64,000 nucleotides of DNA from Streptomyces xanthochromogenes (GTDB taxonomy: Bacteria; Actinomycetota; Actinomycetes; Streptomycetales; Streptomycetaceae). Positions 27,106-36,129 of this stretch are shown piece after piece (the first letter of the stretch is position 1; each line of letters opens with the position of its first letter). The notes under the pieces are model-generated. The model was not told the origin of the DNA. It ran no database searches and worked only from the letters and a program-made list of their open reading frames with translations. The stretch spans positions 372,001 through 436,000 of the forward strand of contig NZ_BMUZ01000001.1 of NCBI RefSeq assembly GCF_014650455.1, written 5' to 3'. Position numbers and translations under genes: made by a program.

Positions 27106-27360
27106 ATGAGCACGCCCGACCGCAAGACCGCCGAGGTCCGCCACCTCCTGGAGAGCGGCGCCCACCCGGTCGTCCCCGCCGAACTGGCCTATCGCGCGGC
27201 CGAGTTGGGACTGCGCATGCTGCACAGGCGCCGCATCGTGCGGCGCCTGATGTGGCTGCTGCTGGCGGCGGCGGTGATCGTCTTCGTGGTGTGGGCCGCG
27301 ACGGTCCAGCCCTGGGTGGCGCCACCGTCCACGGTGACGCCACCCGTCGACGGGCTCTAG
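27106..27360 (+). CDS. small single-span membrane protein paired with the sigma-like gene
   Basis: An 84-residue protein: a soluble N-terminus with HLLESGAHPVVPAELAYRAAELG (about 14-36), a basic stretch HRRRIVRRL, one membrane span (about 48-66) and a short Pro/Val-rich outer tail. Position and topology would suit a membrane-held modulator of the upstream sigma-like protein, but no zinc-binding anti-sigma motif (HxxxCxxC) is present. The stop is 1 nt from the stop of the convergent metB gene. Confidence 0.65.
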   Translation: MSTPDRKTAEVRHLLESGAHPVVPAELAYRAAELGLRMLHRRRIVRRLMWLLLAAAVIVFVVWAATVQPWVAPPSTVTPPVDGL

Positions 27361-27361
27361 C

Positions 27362-28522
27362 TCAGACCTGGCCCAGCGCCTGCTGGAGGTCGGCGAGCAG
27401 GTCGTCCGCGTTCTCGATGCCGACGGAGACCCGGACCAGGTCCGCCGGGACCTCCAGGGCCGAGCCGGCGACGCTGGCGTGCGTCATGCGGCCCGGGTGC
27501 TCGATCAGCGACTCGACGCCGCCGAGGGACTCGCCCAGCGTGAACAGCTTCGTGCGGTTGCAGACGTCCACCGCCGCCTGCTCGCCGCCCTCGACGCGGA
27601 AGGAGACCATGCCGCCGAAGGCACGCATCTGCTTGGCCGCGATCTCGTGGCCGGGGTGCTCGGGCAGCCCCGGGTACAGGACCTGGGTGACCTTGCCGTG
27701 CCGGGTCAGCATCTCGGCGACCTTGCCCGCGTTCTCGCTGTGCCGGTCCATGCGCACCGGAAGCGTCTTGATGCCGCGCAGCACCAGCCACGCGTCGAAC
27801 GGCCCGGCGACCGCGCCCATCGCGTTCTGGTGGTACGCCAACTCCTCGCCGATCTCGGCCGAGTTGGCGATCAGCGCGCCGCCCACGACGTCCGAGTGCC
27901 CGCCCATGTACTTGGTCAGCGAGTGCACGACGACGTCCGCGCCGAGCGACAGGGGCTGCTGGAGGTAGGGGCTCGCGAAGGTGTTGTCGACGACGAGCTT
28001 GGCGCCGGCGGTCGAGGCGACCTCGGCGACGGCGGCGATGTCGGTGATCCCGAGCAGCGGGTTGGAGGGCGTCTCGACCCAGACGACCTTCGTGCGCGGA
28101 GTGATCGCGGCCCGCACCGACGCCGGGTCGGAGGTGTCGGCGACCGACCACTCGACGCCCCAGCGCGAGACGACCTTCGCGAACAGGCGGAACGTGCCGC
28201 CGTAGGCGTCGTTCGGGATCACCACGTGGTCACCGGGCGCGAGCAGCGTGCGCAGCAGGCAGTCCTCGGCGGCGAGACCGGAGGCGAAGGCGAGGCCGCG
28301 GCGGCCGCCTTCGAGGGCCGCCAGGTTCTCTTCGAGCGCGGTCCGCGTCGGGTTCGCGCTGCGGCTGTACTCGTAGCCGCCGCGGAGACCGCCGACGCCG
28401 TCCTGCTTGTACGTGGAGACCTGGTAGATCGGCGGTACGACCGCCCCGGTCAGCGGATCGGCGGTGTTTCCCGCGTGGATCGCGATGGTCTCGAAGCTCT
28501 TGTCGAGGTGCTCGTGGCTCAT
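27362..28522 (-). CDS. metB: cystathionine gamma-synthase / gamma-lyase
   Basis: A 386-residue Cys/Met-metabolism PLP enzyme. Lys204 in VVHSLTKYMGGHSD is the PLP lysine; YEYSRSANPTR (50-60), WVETPSNPLLGITDI (148-162) and the C-terminal SLGGVESLIEHPGRMTHAS block are diagnostic of the family. It makes cystathionine from an O-acylhomoserine and cysteine (methionine synthesis). Gamma-lyase activity cannot be excluded from sequence. The start is ATG 28522, with TAGGCT 7 nt upstream, so the mRNA is probably leaderless. Monocistronic, converging on the small membrane-protein gene. Confidence 0.92.
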   Translation of the reverse strand: MSHEHLDKSFETIAIHAGNTADPLTGAVVPPIYQVSTYKQDGVGGLRGGYEYSRSANPTRTALEENLAALEGGRRGLAFASGLAAEDCLLRTLLAPGDHVVIPNDAYGGTFRLFAKVVSRWGVEWSVADTSDPASVRAAITPRTKVVWVETPSNPLLGITDIAAVAEVASTAGAKLVVDNTFASPYLQQPLSLGADVVVHSLTKYMGGHSDVVGGALIANSAEIGEELAYHQNAMGAVAGPFDAWLVLRGIKTLPVRMDRHSENAGKVAEMLTRHGKVTQVLYPGLPEHPGHEIAAKQMRAFGGMVSFRVEGGEQAAVDVCNRTKLFTLGESLGGVESLIEHPGRMTHASVAGSALEVPADLVRVSVGIENADDLLADLQQALGQV

Positions 28523-28695
28523 GACTCAGAGCCTAGTTCGTCGGCCCGGCGGGTTCGCCCCATCCCGGAACGGTCCAGCAGGGTCGGGTTCGCCACACGG
28601 GAGCGCCCCGGTCCGCCTTCCGCGGCACGGCCGGTCCGCCGTCGCGGGCACGGCCGGTTCGTCATATCCGGGCGCGGTCTGGTTCGCTGGTGGAC

Positions 28696-29802
28696 ATGGA
28701 GATTCTGTGGATTCTGCTCGTCCTTGCCGCACTGACCGCGCTCACCGTCCGGTTCGTGTCCCGCCGGGGCGGCGGCATCCAGCTGGCGCGGCCCGGATCG
28801 CCCGACGCCGCCGACCCGTCGGCGTACGGCTTCGCGCTCCAGGAGGAGCTCGACGTCCGCCTGCCCGGGCCGGACCAGGATCTCCTCGACGTGCTCGCGG
28901 TGGTGCAGCACACCCAGGACTGGAAGCCGGCCCAGCGCCTGCTCGCCGAGACCCCGAAGGAGGGCGAGCGGCGCTGGCAGCGCGTCCAGGCCTTCGCGGG
29001 CGCGGCCTCCCTCGAACTGGCCCAGCGCCCCGGCGTCGGCGGGGCCTGGCTGCGCAAGTGGCGCTCCGAGGCGCCGAAGGACGCGGGCGCGGCCCAGGTG
29101 CACGCGGAGTTCCTGGTCCAGCAGGCATGGCGGTCCTCGGCGGTCGGCCGCGACGACTTCCGCATCATCCTGGAGGAGGCCCGCACGGTCTGCGGCGAGG
29201 CCGCGCTGCTCGCCCCGGGCGACCCGGTCCCGTACGTCACCGAACTCGCCGTGGCCCGCGGACTCGCCTATCCACGGCCGGAGTTCGACCAGCTGTGGGC
29301 CAAGGTCATGGACCGCGCCCCGCACCACATGGGCGCGCACCTCGCGGCCCTGCACTACCACTGCGAGAAGTGGCACGGCTCGCGCGCCCAGGCCGACGAG
29401 TTCGCGACGGCGGCCGCGGCCCGCGCCCCGCACGGCTCCCTGCTCTCCGCGCTGCCCCTGTTCGCGGTGTACGAGCACACCACCGACATCGTCCTCGTGT
29501 CCGACTTCTACCGCACGGCGGTGGTGAGCCGCGCCATGGAGGGCGCCCTGCACGCCGTCCACCAGGCCCGTGCCGACGACCCGGTGCTGCCGCTGGTCCG
29601 TCACCTCCTCGTCTTCTTCCTGGTGCGCGGCGAACGCTGGGCGGAGTCGATGGACCAGTTCGTGGCCCTGGACGGCTATGTCGGCGCGGTCCCCTGGACG
29701 GTCTCCGATGACCCGGCGGCGACCTACACGCTGTGCCGGGCGCTCGCGGTCGCGGGGTACGAGGCGAACGGCGGCAGCCCTGCGACGCTGCGGCGGCCGT
29801 AG
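28696..29802 (+). CDS. membrane-anchored conserved hypothetical protein
   Basis: A 368-residue protein (370 if GTG 28690 is used). One N-terminal membrane anchor ([20 protein letters not shown]) is followed by a large soluble, helix-rich, Ala/Leu-rich domain with Trp-rich helices ([48 protein letters not shown]) that look like TPR-type repeats. No catalytic motif is visible. I do not recognise a named family beyond Streptomyces homologues I believe exist. The gene starts about 175 bp from divergent metB. Confidence 0.65.
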   Translation: MEILWILLVLAALTALTVRFVSRRGGGIQLARPGSPDAADPSAYGFALQEELDVRLPGPDQDLLDVLAVVQHTQDWKPAQRLLAETPKEGERRWQRVQAFAGAASLELAQRPGVGGAWLRKWRSEAPKDAGAAQVHAEFLVQQAWRSSAVGRDDFRIILEEARTVCGEAALLAPGDPVPYVTELAVARGLAYPRPEFDQLWAKVMDRAPHHMGAHLAALHYHCEKWHGSRAQADEFATAAAARAPHGSLLSALPLFAVYEHTTDIVLVSDFYRTAVVSRAMEGALHAVHQARADDPVLPLVRHLLVFFLVRGERWAESMDQFVALDGYVGAVPWTVSDDPAATYTLCRALAVAGYEANGGSPATLRRP

Positions 29803-29921
29803 CGTCTGCCGGGGTGCGGGTGCTCCGGCGCTGTCCCGCCCGCTCGGGCTGGGCGGTGTGCGGAATCTCCGGGCCTCCCGGCGCGTTATGCCTGGGCACC
29901 CAATCTTCCGAGGAGCCCCCG

Positions 29922-30587
29922 ATGATCTTCGGCCGCCGCACGCCCGAGCTGCCCACCCCCGAGCAGGCCCTCAAGGGACGCCCGGAGCCCGAATTCGCCC
30001 TGCCCTCCCGGCACACCGTCCTGGGCAACCCGCTGGCGGGCCCCTACCCGGCGGGCCTGGAGGTCGCGGACTTCGGGATGGGCTGCTTCTGGGGCGCCGA
30101 GCGCAAGTTCTGGCAGACCCCGGGCGTCTGGACGACCCTGGTCGGCTACCAGGGCGGCAGCACGGTGAACCCCGCGTACGAGGAGGTCTGCTCGGGCCTG
30201 ACCGGCCACACCGAGGCGGTGCGGGTGGTCTACGACCCCGCCGTCGTCTCGTACGAGCAGCTCCTGAAGGTGTTCTGGGAGAACCACGACCCGACCCAGG
30301 GCTTCCGCCAGGGCAACGACGTGGGCACCCAGTACCGCTCCGCGATCTACCCCCACACCCCCGCCCAGGAAGCCACCGCCCGCGCCTCCCGCGAGTCCTA
30401 CCAGAAGGTCCTGACGGGCTCGGGCTACGGCACGATCACCACGGAGCTGCTCCCCGCGGAGGGCCGCCCCTTCTACCCCGCCGAGCCGTACCACCAGCAG
30501 TACCTCGACAAGAACCCGGCCGGGTACTGCGGGATCGGCGGGACCGGGGTCTCCTGCCCGATCGGGGTGGCCAGGGCCGAGGGCTGA
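29922..30587 (+). CDS. msrA: peptide-methionine (S)-S-oxide reductase
   Basis: A 221-residue MsrA. The active-site motif GMGCFWGAE puts the nucleophile at Cys55. The [26 protein letters not shown] block, the [23 protein letters not shown] block and a C-terminal resolving Cys region ([15 protein letters not shown]) are all present. It reduces methionine-S-sulfoxide with thioredoxin as donor, in the cytosol. ATG 29922 has GAGGAG 9 nt upstream. The long N-terminal extension (about 45 residues before the core) is usual in actinobacteria. A hairpin follows. Confidence 0.95.
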   Translation: MIFGRRTPELPTPEQALKGRPEPEFALPSRHTVLGNPLAGPYPAGLEVADFGMGCFWGAERKFWQTPGVWTTLVGYQGGSTVNPAYEEVCSGLTGHTEAVRVVYDPAVVSYEQLLKVFWENHDPTQGFRQGNDVGTQYRSAIYPHTPAQEATARASRESYQKVLTGSGYGTITTELLPAEGRPFYPAEPYHQQYLDKNPAGYCGIGGTGVSCPIGVARAEG

Positions 30588-30642
30588 CCGGCACCCGTCC
30601 GAGCTGATCGGCACCTTTCCGATCGCACCCGTCGACGGACCG

Positions 30643-30675
30643 CGGGGCACCTGCCGGAAGGCGGTGCCCCGTTCT
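30643..30675 (+). terminator. terminator downstream of msrA
   Basis: CGGGGCAC (30643-30650) pairs with GTGCCCCG (30664-30671), the inner bases extend the stem, and the 3' side runs into TTCTT. Confidence 0.75.
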
Positions 30676-30823
30676 TCGTGCCCGCCCCCCTGCCCTTCTG
30701 GAGTACGCACGGCCGTGTGGACGGGTGATGTTGTGCGGCGAAGGGAGGCGGGCGGTCGCGGGCGGGCCCGTCGTCGGAGTGAATGGCCCGGACGAGAGCT
30801 GTTCGGGCGGACGGGCGGTAGGC

Positions 30824-31030
30824 GTGAGTGATCCGAGGACGACCATGGGAGAAGCCGTACACCTGAGACTGCCGCACGCGCCGCCCAAACCCGCGCCCGG
30901 GTGCCCGGTGTGTGCGGATCTGGTCGCGCGCCGGCGGGCCGCCCGCGGGCGGGGGGACTTCTCGGCGGCCACGGACGCGGACGTGGAGATCCGCCACCAC
31001 CCGCATCCGGGCCGGGCCCGGCGGCGCTAG
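30824..31030 (+). CDS. small CxxC protein of the WhiJ-neighbour type
   Basis: A 68-residue product from GTG 30824 (61 residues if ATG 30845 is used). It has a CPVC pair (GCPVCADLVARRRAARGRGD) and ends in an EIRHHPHP motif with an Arg-rich tail. Small proteins of this form (CxxC, a basic helix, then VEIRxHPH) recur in Streptomyces near XRE/DUF397 genes. Zinc binding is plausible but unproven. No XRE partner is adjacent here. The coding region is Arg-rich and short, so confidence is moderate. Confidence 0.55.
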   Translation: MSDPRTTMGEAVHLRLPHAPPKPAPGCPVCADLVARRRAARGRGDFSAATDADVEIRHHPHPGRARRR

Positions 31031-31440
31031 CCCCGCCCGCCGACCGGGCACTGCTCCCCCGGGGCGATGGGGCCGCCGATATTCGCTGGCCGCAGCGGTC
31101 CTGAGTACGCGGGGGCCCATCCCAGCCCCGGCAGGGGCGTGGGGAACTGCACGAACGGCCCCCGACGGAGCCGCACCCGAACTCACGTCATGCGGAAGCA
31201 CCCCCCTACGCCTGTGCGAGCCGAAAACCACCGCTCCCGCGTATACGAGTTCAACCGCGGACCGTGCGGGGCTGGTCGCGCAGTTCCCCGCGCCCCTAAC
31301 GGGGCTCGTGCGGGACACGCCCCACAGCGCCCCGGGATCGTCGCGATCCGCGATGTGACCCCGCTGGCACACCGCGTCCACGCGCTCGTACGGGACGGCC
31401 AACTCGACGCCGCCCGGGCCCTGTTGCCCGCCGAGCGGGT
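31031..31440. repeat. 410-bp gene-poor gap with an inverted pair of GGGGCGCGGGGAACTGCGC repeats
   Basis: GGGGCGTGGGGAACTGCAC at 31134-31152 and its reverse-oriented relative GCGCAGTTCCCCGCGCCCC at 31278-31296 belong to the same dispersed family seen at 38256-38389 and 52144-52164. Here the two copies face each other about 125 bp apart. A short rightward open frame to 31492 (tail containing HRVHALVRDGQLDAARALL) overlaps the next gene and is not convincing. Confidence 0.6.
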
Positions 31441-31788
31441 CTATCCGGCGGCCGATGACCGCAGCGCCGCCGCCGTCCGTCCCGGGTCGTAGTCCGGGCC
31501 GACCCCGTCGACCAGGACCACATCGCCCGGGATGTGGTCGGCGCGCAGAGGGATCAGGGCCTGGTAGGCGGGTGAGTCGTACCAGGCCCTGGCCTTCTCG
31601 ATGGTCGGGAAGCCGATGATGACCAGCGCCTCGGGCCATTCGCCCTCGCGTACCTCCAGCGGTGCGTTGTGCACCAGGAAGCGGCCGTCGAAGGGGGCCA
31701 GGGTGGACTGGATGCGCTCCACGTAGGTGAAGACCTCCTCGTGCGGGCGGGCCGGCGGGCGCAGGTTGCCGATGGCGTACGCGGTCAT
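31441..31788 (-). CDS. DUF1330 domain protein
   Basis: A 115-residue ferredoxin-like alpha/beta barrel protein of the DUF1330 family: YVERIQSTLAPFDGRFLVHN, then EGEWPEALVIIGFPTIEKARAWYDSPAYQALIPLR, which is the diagnostic block. Members are dimeric and of unknown function; some resemble monooxygenase or isomerase scaffolds. ATG 31788 has AGGAGG 5 nt upstream. Monocistronic. Confidence 0.88.
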   Translation of the reverse strand: MTAYAIGNLRPPARPHEEVFTYVERIQSTLAPFDGRFLVHNAPLEVREGEWPEALVIIGFPTIEKARAWYDSPAYQALIPLRADHIPGDVVLVDGVGPDYDPGRTAAALRSSAAG

Positions 31789-31902
31789 GGTGTCCTCCTG
31801 GTGACGCTCCTCCGTACGAACGGTCCGATCATGTCCAGGGCCGCCGGGCCGGGTCGATTACCCCGGAGGTAACGGGGGGGGGCGGGCGGACCGGGCACGC
31901 GA

Positions 31903-31939
31903 ACGGCCCCGGAGGCAGGGGGGATGCCTCCGGGGCCGT
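31903..31939. terminator. strong hairpin between adh and the DUF1330 gene
   Basis: Perfect 15-bp arms (31903-31917 / 31925-31939) around a 7-nt G-rich loop. It lies about 135 bp beyond the adh stop (leftward transcript) and upstream of the DUF1330 gene. Confidence 0.8.
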
Positions 31940-31963
31940 GATCGGAGCCCGGGCCGGAGCTCG

Positions 31964-32056
31964 GGCCGTAGCTCGGAGCCCGGATCGTGGCTCGGGGCCC
32001 GGGCCGTAGCTCGGGGCCCGGGTCGTGGCTCGGGGCCCGGATCGTGGCTCGGGGCC
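31964..32056. repeat. 19-bp tandem repeat downstream of the alcohol dehydrogenase gene
   Basis: Five GCTCGG anchors are spaced exactly 19 bp apart (31971, 31990, 32009, 32028, 32047). The unit reads roughly GCTCGGGGCCCGGRTCGTG; the middle copies are near-identical and the outer one degenerate. It sits in the 3' untranslated region of the leftward adh gene, between its stop and the terminator. Confidence 0.85.
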
Positions 32057-32073
32057 ATGACCCGGGAGCGGGG

Positions 32074-33111
32074 TCAGATCGTCGCGGTGTCGATCACGAA
32101 CCGGTAGCGCACGTCGCTGGCCAGGACCCGTGCGTACGCCTCGTTGATCTGGTCCGCGCGGATCAGCTCGATCTCGGCGCCCAGGTTGTGCTCGGCGCAG
32201 AAGTCGAGCATCTCCTGGGTCTCGTCGATGCTGCCGATCATCGAGCCGGCCAGGATCTTGTTGCCGCCGATGAGGCCGAACATGTTGAGCGAGTTCGGCT
32301 CCTCGGGGGCGCCCACGTTCACGAACGCGCCGCCGGCCTTCAGGAGCGAGAGGTACGCGCCCAGGTCGAGCGGGGCGGACACGGTGGAGACGATCAGGTC
32401 GAGGGAGCCCGCGAGCTGCTTGAAGGTGTCCTCGTCGCCGGTCGCGTAGTAGTGGTCGGCGCCCAGCTTGAGGCCGTCGTCCTTCTTGCGCAGCGTCTGG
32501 CTGAGCACGGTCACCTCGGCGCCCATCGCGTGCGCGATCTTGACGCCCATGTGACCGAGGCCGCCGAGCCCGAGGATGGCGACCTTCTTGCCGGGGCCCG
32601 CCTGCCAGCGCTTGAGCGGCGAGTACAGGGTGATCCCGGCGCACAGCAGCGGGGCCGCGACGTCCAGCGGGATGCTGTCGGGGATGCGCAGCGTGTGGTC
32701 CGCGTCCACGACGATGTGCGTGGAGTAGCCGCCGTAGGCGGGCTTGCCGTCCCGGCCGATGGCGTTGTACGTCGAGACGCCGTCCTCGCAGAACTGGTTC
32801 TGCCCCGAGAGACAGGCCCCGCACGTGCCGCAGGAGTCGACGAAGCAGCCGACGCCCGCACGGTCGCCGACCTGGAACTTGCTGACGTCCGAGCCGACCT
32901 CGGTGATCACACCGGCGATCTCGTGGCCGGGCACCATCGGGAAGATGGCCTGCCCCCAGCCCTCGGTCGCCTGGTGGATGTCGGAGTGGCAGATACCGGC
33001 GTACTTGATCTCGATGAGCACGTCGTTGGGGCCCACCGGGCGGCGCTCGATGGTGGTGCGCTCCAGCGGAGCCTTGGCGGCGGGGGCGGCGTAGGCGGCG
33101 ACGGTGGTCAT
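32074..33111 (-). CDS. zinc-dependent NAD(P) alcohol dehydrogenase (cinnamyl-alcohol-dehydrogenase/YahK type)
   Basis: A 345-residue MDR-family enzyme. Catalytic zinc ligands are Cys41 (GICHSDIH), His63/Glu64 (PGHEIAG) and a later Cys. The structural zinc site is the Cys cluster at 94, 97, 100 and 108 ([16 protein letters not shown]). The Rossmann motif [10 protein letters not shown] lies at about 175-184. It oxidises or reduces primary alcohols/aldehydes; the coenzyme and substrate are not certain, though the YahK/CAD branch is mostly NADPH-dependent aldehyde reductase. GAGGAG precedes ATG 33111. Divergent from the XRE regulator at 33271, whose operator region it shares. Confidence 0.9.
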   Translation of the reverse strand: MTTVAAYAAPAAKAPLERTTIERRPVGPNDVLIEIKYAGICHSDIHQATEGWGQAIFPMVPGHEIAGVITEVGSDVSKFQVGDRAGVGCFVDSCGTCGACLSGQNQFCEDGVSTYNAIGRDGKPAYGGYSTHIVVDADHTLRIPDSIPLDVAAPLLCAGITLYSPLKRWQAGPGKKVAILGLGGLGHMGVKIAHAMGAEVTVLSQTLRKKDDGLKLGADHYYATGDEDTFKQLAGSLDLIVSTVSAPLDLGAYLSLLKAGGAFVNVGAPEEPNSLNMFGLIGGNKILAGSMIGSIDETQEMLDFCAEHNLGAEIELIRADQINEAYARVLASDVRYRFVIDTATI

Positions 33112-33190
33112 GTGCCGTTCTCCTCAGATCTTTGGGGTACGCCCCCAGCGTGCCCGAGTTTCCGCACGTCACCCAGGCCTCTGTCCCGCC

Positions 33191-33263
33191 TACGACCAGC
33201 GTGCGTACCACTGGCAGGGACAGGCTCCTGGTCGTACGTCCAGGCTCCCGGGCGCGGATACTG
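33191..33263 (+). promoter_or_regulatory. divergent control region: 9-bp inverted half-sites and leaderless promoter
   Basis: TACGACCAG (33191-33199) and CTGGTCGTA (33228-33236) are exact inverted half-sites 28 bp apart. GATACT (33258-33263) is a -10 hexamer 7 nt before ATG 33271. The widely spaced inverted sites between an XRE regulator and a divergent dehydrogenase suggest the regulator binds here and controls both. Confidence 0.55.
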
Positions 33264-33270
33264 GGTTGTC

Positions 33271-34128
33271 ATGGACCAGCGCGCCGAACTCAGTGAATTC
33301 CTCCGCTCCCGCCGTGCCCGGCTGAAGCCGGAGGACGTGGGGCTGCCCGACCACGGGCGCCACCGCAGGGTGCCGGGGCTGCGCCGGGAGGAGCTGGCAC
33401 AGCTGGCCGGGGTGTCGGTGGCGTACTACACGCGCCTGGAGCAGGGGAACGCGCAGAACGTCTCGGTGGAGGTCCTGGAGGCGATCGGGCGGGTGCTGCG
33501 CCTGAGCGACACGGAGCAGGACCACCTCACGCACGTGGCCAAGGGCAAGGCGAAGAAGAAGCGCGCCTCGGCCTGCAGGCCCCAGCAGGTGCGCCCGGCG
33601 CTCCAGCAGCTGATCGACGCGATGGAGGGCGTGCCCGCCTACATCGTCGGCCCGCGCCTGGACATCCTGGGCTGGAACCGGATGGCGGCGGCCCTGTTCG
33701 GCGACATGTCCCAACTGCCGCCGCAGGAAAGGAACCTGGCCCGCCAGGTGTTCCTCGATCCGGCGTCGCGCTCGCTGTACATGGACTGGCACAGCAAGGC
33801 CGTCGACATGGTGAGCGTGCTGCGGCTCGGCGCGGGCTGCTATCCGGACGACCCGCAACTCACTTCCCTGATCGGCGAGTTGTCGGTCAAGAGCGAGGAG
33901 TTCCGCACGATGTGGGCGGCCCACACGGTCGCCGACAAGGGGCATGGCGTCAAGCGGCTGCGCCATCCGGTGGTGGGCGAGCTGACGCTGGCGTACGAGA
34001 CGCTGAAGCTGCCGGACGCGCACGACCTGTCGCTGGTGACCTTCCACGCCGAGCCGGGTTCGAAGTCGCAGGAGTCGCTGCGGCTGCTGGGCAGCTGGAG
34101 CGCCGACCAGCCGGTCCGTACGGCCTGA
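33271..34128 (+). CDS. XRE family regulator with MmyB-like ligand-binding domain
   Basis: A 285-residue protein. The N-terminal helix-turn-helix contains RRVPGLRREELAQLAGVSVAYYTRLEQG (about 31-58), the hallmark of this Streptomyces regulator group. The C-terminal domain (about 105-275, PAYIVGPRLDILGWNRMAAALFGD) is the MmyB-like PAS-type domain that binds fatty-acid-like ligands in characterised homologues. These regulators usually stand divergent from a dehydrogenase or reductase gene, as here (adh at 33111), and control it. The leaderless start at 33271 is supported by GATACT 7 nt upstream. Confidence 0.9.
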   Translation: MDQRAELSEFLRSRRARLKPEDVGLPDHGRHRRVPGLRREELAQLAGVSVAYYTRLEQGNAQNVSVEVLEAIGRVLRLSDTEQDHLTHVAKGKAKKKRASACRPQQVRPALQQLIDAMEGVPAYIVGPRLDILGWNRMAAALFGDMSQLPPQERNLARQVFLDPASRSLYMDWHSKAVDMVSVLRLGAGCYPDDPQLTSLIGELSVKSEEFRTMWAAHTVADKGHGVKRLRHPVVGELTLAYETLKLPDAHDLSLVTFHAEPGSKSQESLRLLGSWSADQPVRTA

Positions 34129-34138
34129 GAAACGGCTG

Positions 34139-34160
34139 CGGGGGCCCCGAAGGGCCCCCG
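34139..34160. terminator. terminator between convergent XRE and L,D-transpeptidase genes
   Basis: A 9-bp GC stem (34139-34147 / 34152-34160) with a CGAA tetraloop, between genes ending at 34128 and 34183. Confidence 0.8.
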
Positions 34161-34182
34161 GGCCGAGCAGGTGGCGGAACGG

Positions 34183-35451
34183 TCAGGCGGCGGAGCCGGC
34201 CTTCCACTGGTCCCAGCTCATGTTCCAGCCGTTGAGGCCGTTGTCCGGCTGGATCGTCTTGTCGTGCGAGTTCTTGATGACCACGACGTCACCGGTGATG
34301 GAGTGGTCGTAGAACCAGGCGGCCGTGGTGCCGTCGTCGTTGGCACCCTTGGTGTCGGACAGGCCGACGCAGCCGTGGCTGGTGTTGGCGCTGCCGAAGA
34401 TGGACTTGGCGCCCCAGTAGTTGCCGTGGATGAAGGTGCCGGACGCGGACAGGCGCATGGCGTGCGGCACGTCCTTGATGTCGTACTCGCCCTTGCCGTC
34501 GTCGTCCGTGAAGCCGACCGTCGCGCCGTTCATCCGGGTCTCCTTGTACTTCTCGGAGATCACCATCTGGCCGTTGTACGTGGGGTGTTCGGGGGAGCCC
34601 GCGGAGATCGGGATGGTCTTCACGGTCTTGCCGTCCTGGGTGACGGTCATGGTGTGGGTGTTCGCGTCCACGGTGGAGACCTGGTTGCGGCCGATCTTGA
34701 AGGTGACCGTCTTCTCCTGGACGCCGGTGATCCCGTTGGAGGCCTCGACGCCGTCCAGGTCCATCTTCATGGTGACGGTCGAGTTCTCCTTCCAGTACTC
34801 CTGCGGGCGGAAGTCGAGGCGCTGCGAGCCGAACCAGTGCCCGACGACCTCCTGGCCGGAGCTGGAGGAGACGGCGATCTTGGCCTGCACGCCCTTCTTG
34901 TTGGTGATCGCCTTGTCGAAGTTGATCGACACCGGCATGCCGACACCGACGGTCGAACCGTCCTCGGGCGTGAAGTTGCCTATGAAGCTGTTCTTCGGGG
35001 ACACGGTGCTGAAGGAGGCGTTCTCGTGCGCCTGCCGCGACTTGGCGTCCGTCGCGGTAGCGGTGATCTTGTACGTGGTGGAACGCTTCAGGGCCTTGTC
35101 GGGCGCCCAGCTCAGGCCGTCGGCGGATATCTTCCCGTCGACCTTGGCGCCGTCGGCCGAGGTCAGCGTCACATCGGTCAGCTTGCCCTCGGCGACGGTG
35201 ACCTTGGTGTCGCTGTTGATGCCGACGTTGTCGGCACCGTTCTTGGGCGTGATGGTGATCTTGGCGTCCGAGGTGTCCTTCTCGGCGGCCTTGTCGGCCG
35301 CGGCCTGGGCCGATGACGAGCTGTCGGCCTTGGCGCCCTTGTCGCCGTCACCGTTGCAGGCAGAAAGGACCAGTACGCCGCCGAGCACCGCGCACGCCGC
35401 CGCGAGACCCTGCTTGCGGCGCTTACTCTCCGTCTTCACACGCTTCTCCAT
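34183..35451 (-). CDS. L,D-transpeptidase lipoprotein (Ig-like domains + YkuD)
   Basis: A 422-residue exported lipoprotein: basic n-region, hydrophobic core and lipobox VLVLSAC, with the lipidated Cys at about residue 32. Then an Asp/Ser/Ala-rich linker, two Ig-like beta domains (about 60-260) and a YkuD catalytic domain whose motif spans HGNYWGAKSIFG to TSHGCVGLS, the latter holding the nucleophile Cys. It makes 3-3 cross-links in peptidoglycan outside the membrane, as in mycobacterial LdtB/LppS-like enzymes. ATG 35451 was chosen: it gives a proper signal peptide and has GGGGGGA upstream, while longer frames bury the signal. Confidence 0.92.
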   Translation of the reverse strand: MEKRVKTESKRRKQGLAAACAVLGGVLVLSACNGDGDKGAKADSSSSAQAAADKAAEKDTSDAKITITPKNGADNVGINSDTKVTVAEGKLTDVTLTSADGAKVDGKISADGLSWAPDKALKRSTTYKITATATDAKSRQAHENASFSTVSPKNSFIGNFTPEDGSTVGVGMPVSINFDKAITNKKGVQAKIAVSSSSGQEVVGHWFGSQRLDFRPQEYWKENSTVTMKMDLDGVEASNGITGVQEKTVTFKIGRNQVSTVDANTHTMTVTQDGKTVKTIPISAGSPEHPTYNGQMVISEKYKETRMNGATVGFTDDDGKGEYDIKDVPHAMRLSASGTFIHGNYWGAKSIFGSANTSHGCVGLSDTKGANDDGTTAAWFYDHSITGDVVVIKNSHDKTIQPDNGLNGWNMSWDQWKAGSAA

Positions 35452-35695
35452 CGTTGCCGTCCCCCCGCAAGTCATCACGTCTAGAACATCAGACTGCTCG
35501 TTCCGGTTCCGCAGCGGGGGTGAATGTGGGGCACACCACGCGTCCGAGGACGGGTCGGGGCGGGACGGACAAGATCGCCGAAAGACTTCTCGTCCCACCC
35601 CGGCCTCCGCTCGGCCGCCCGGTATGCCCGTTCAGTCGCCGTCTCGTTCGGTCGTCGTCTCGTCCGGCGGCCGCCCCGGTCGGCAGCCGCCCCGG

Positions 35696-36022
35696 TCAGT
35701 CCTCGTCGTTGCCGTCCTCCTCGTCGAGGTCCCACTCCTCGTCGTCGGGGTCGTAGCCGACCCGCTCGCTGCTCCAGGAGGCCTGGACCAGGTCCGCGCC
35801 CGGCAGCGCCTCCACGAGGTCGATCGGGTCCACGAGGTAGGCGAGGGCCTCCGCTCCGTCTTCCCGTACCGCCGCCTCGGCATGCGTGCGTTCCTCGGGT
35901 CGCATCTCCGGGTCCTCCTCGATGCGGGCCAGCGCGGCCGCCGCCAGCTCGTCCGCGTCCTGGATCTCCAGGACCAAATCGACCCGGAGGCGCACATACC
36001 GTGATGTCTCTTCTTCGCTCAT
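35696..36022 (-). CDS. small acidic conserved protein
   Basis: A 108-residue acidic protein (MSEEETSRYVRLRVDLVLEIQDADELAAAAL...) with predicted beta-alpha elements, then a tail extremely rich in Asp/Glu (DDEEWDLDEEDGNDED). No known domain. ATG 36022 gives the natural start of the folded part; the frame continues upstream with Ser/Arg-rich sequence. It may be conserved in Streptomyces, but I cannot name it. The 244 bp between it and the transpeptidase gene shows nothing clear. Confidence 0.6.
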   Translation of the reverse strand: MSEEETSRYVRLRVDLVLEIQDADELAAAALARIEEDPEMRPEERTHAEAAVREDGAEALAYLVDPIDLVEALPGADLVQASWSSERVGYDPDDEEWDLDEEDGNDED

Positions 36023-36129
36023 GCGGGGAGCGTAGGGCTCAAGCCGTCCTCGACTTTCCCGCGACCCGCTGCTTTCACTAGCATCAGCGCATCCCGCCAA
36101 TTCGACGTACTCGCAAGGGGATCGCTCAC

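Noticed and set aside
31338..31492. Short rightward open frame (tail HRVHALVRDGQLDAARALL)
   Set aside because: It has no RBS, overlaps the 3' end of the DUF1330 gene and its upstream part is repeat sequence.
31874..31882. G9 homopolymer as a phase-variation tract
   Set aside because: It lies outside any credible reading frame and is not placed in a recognisable promoter spacer.
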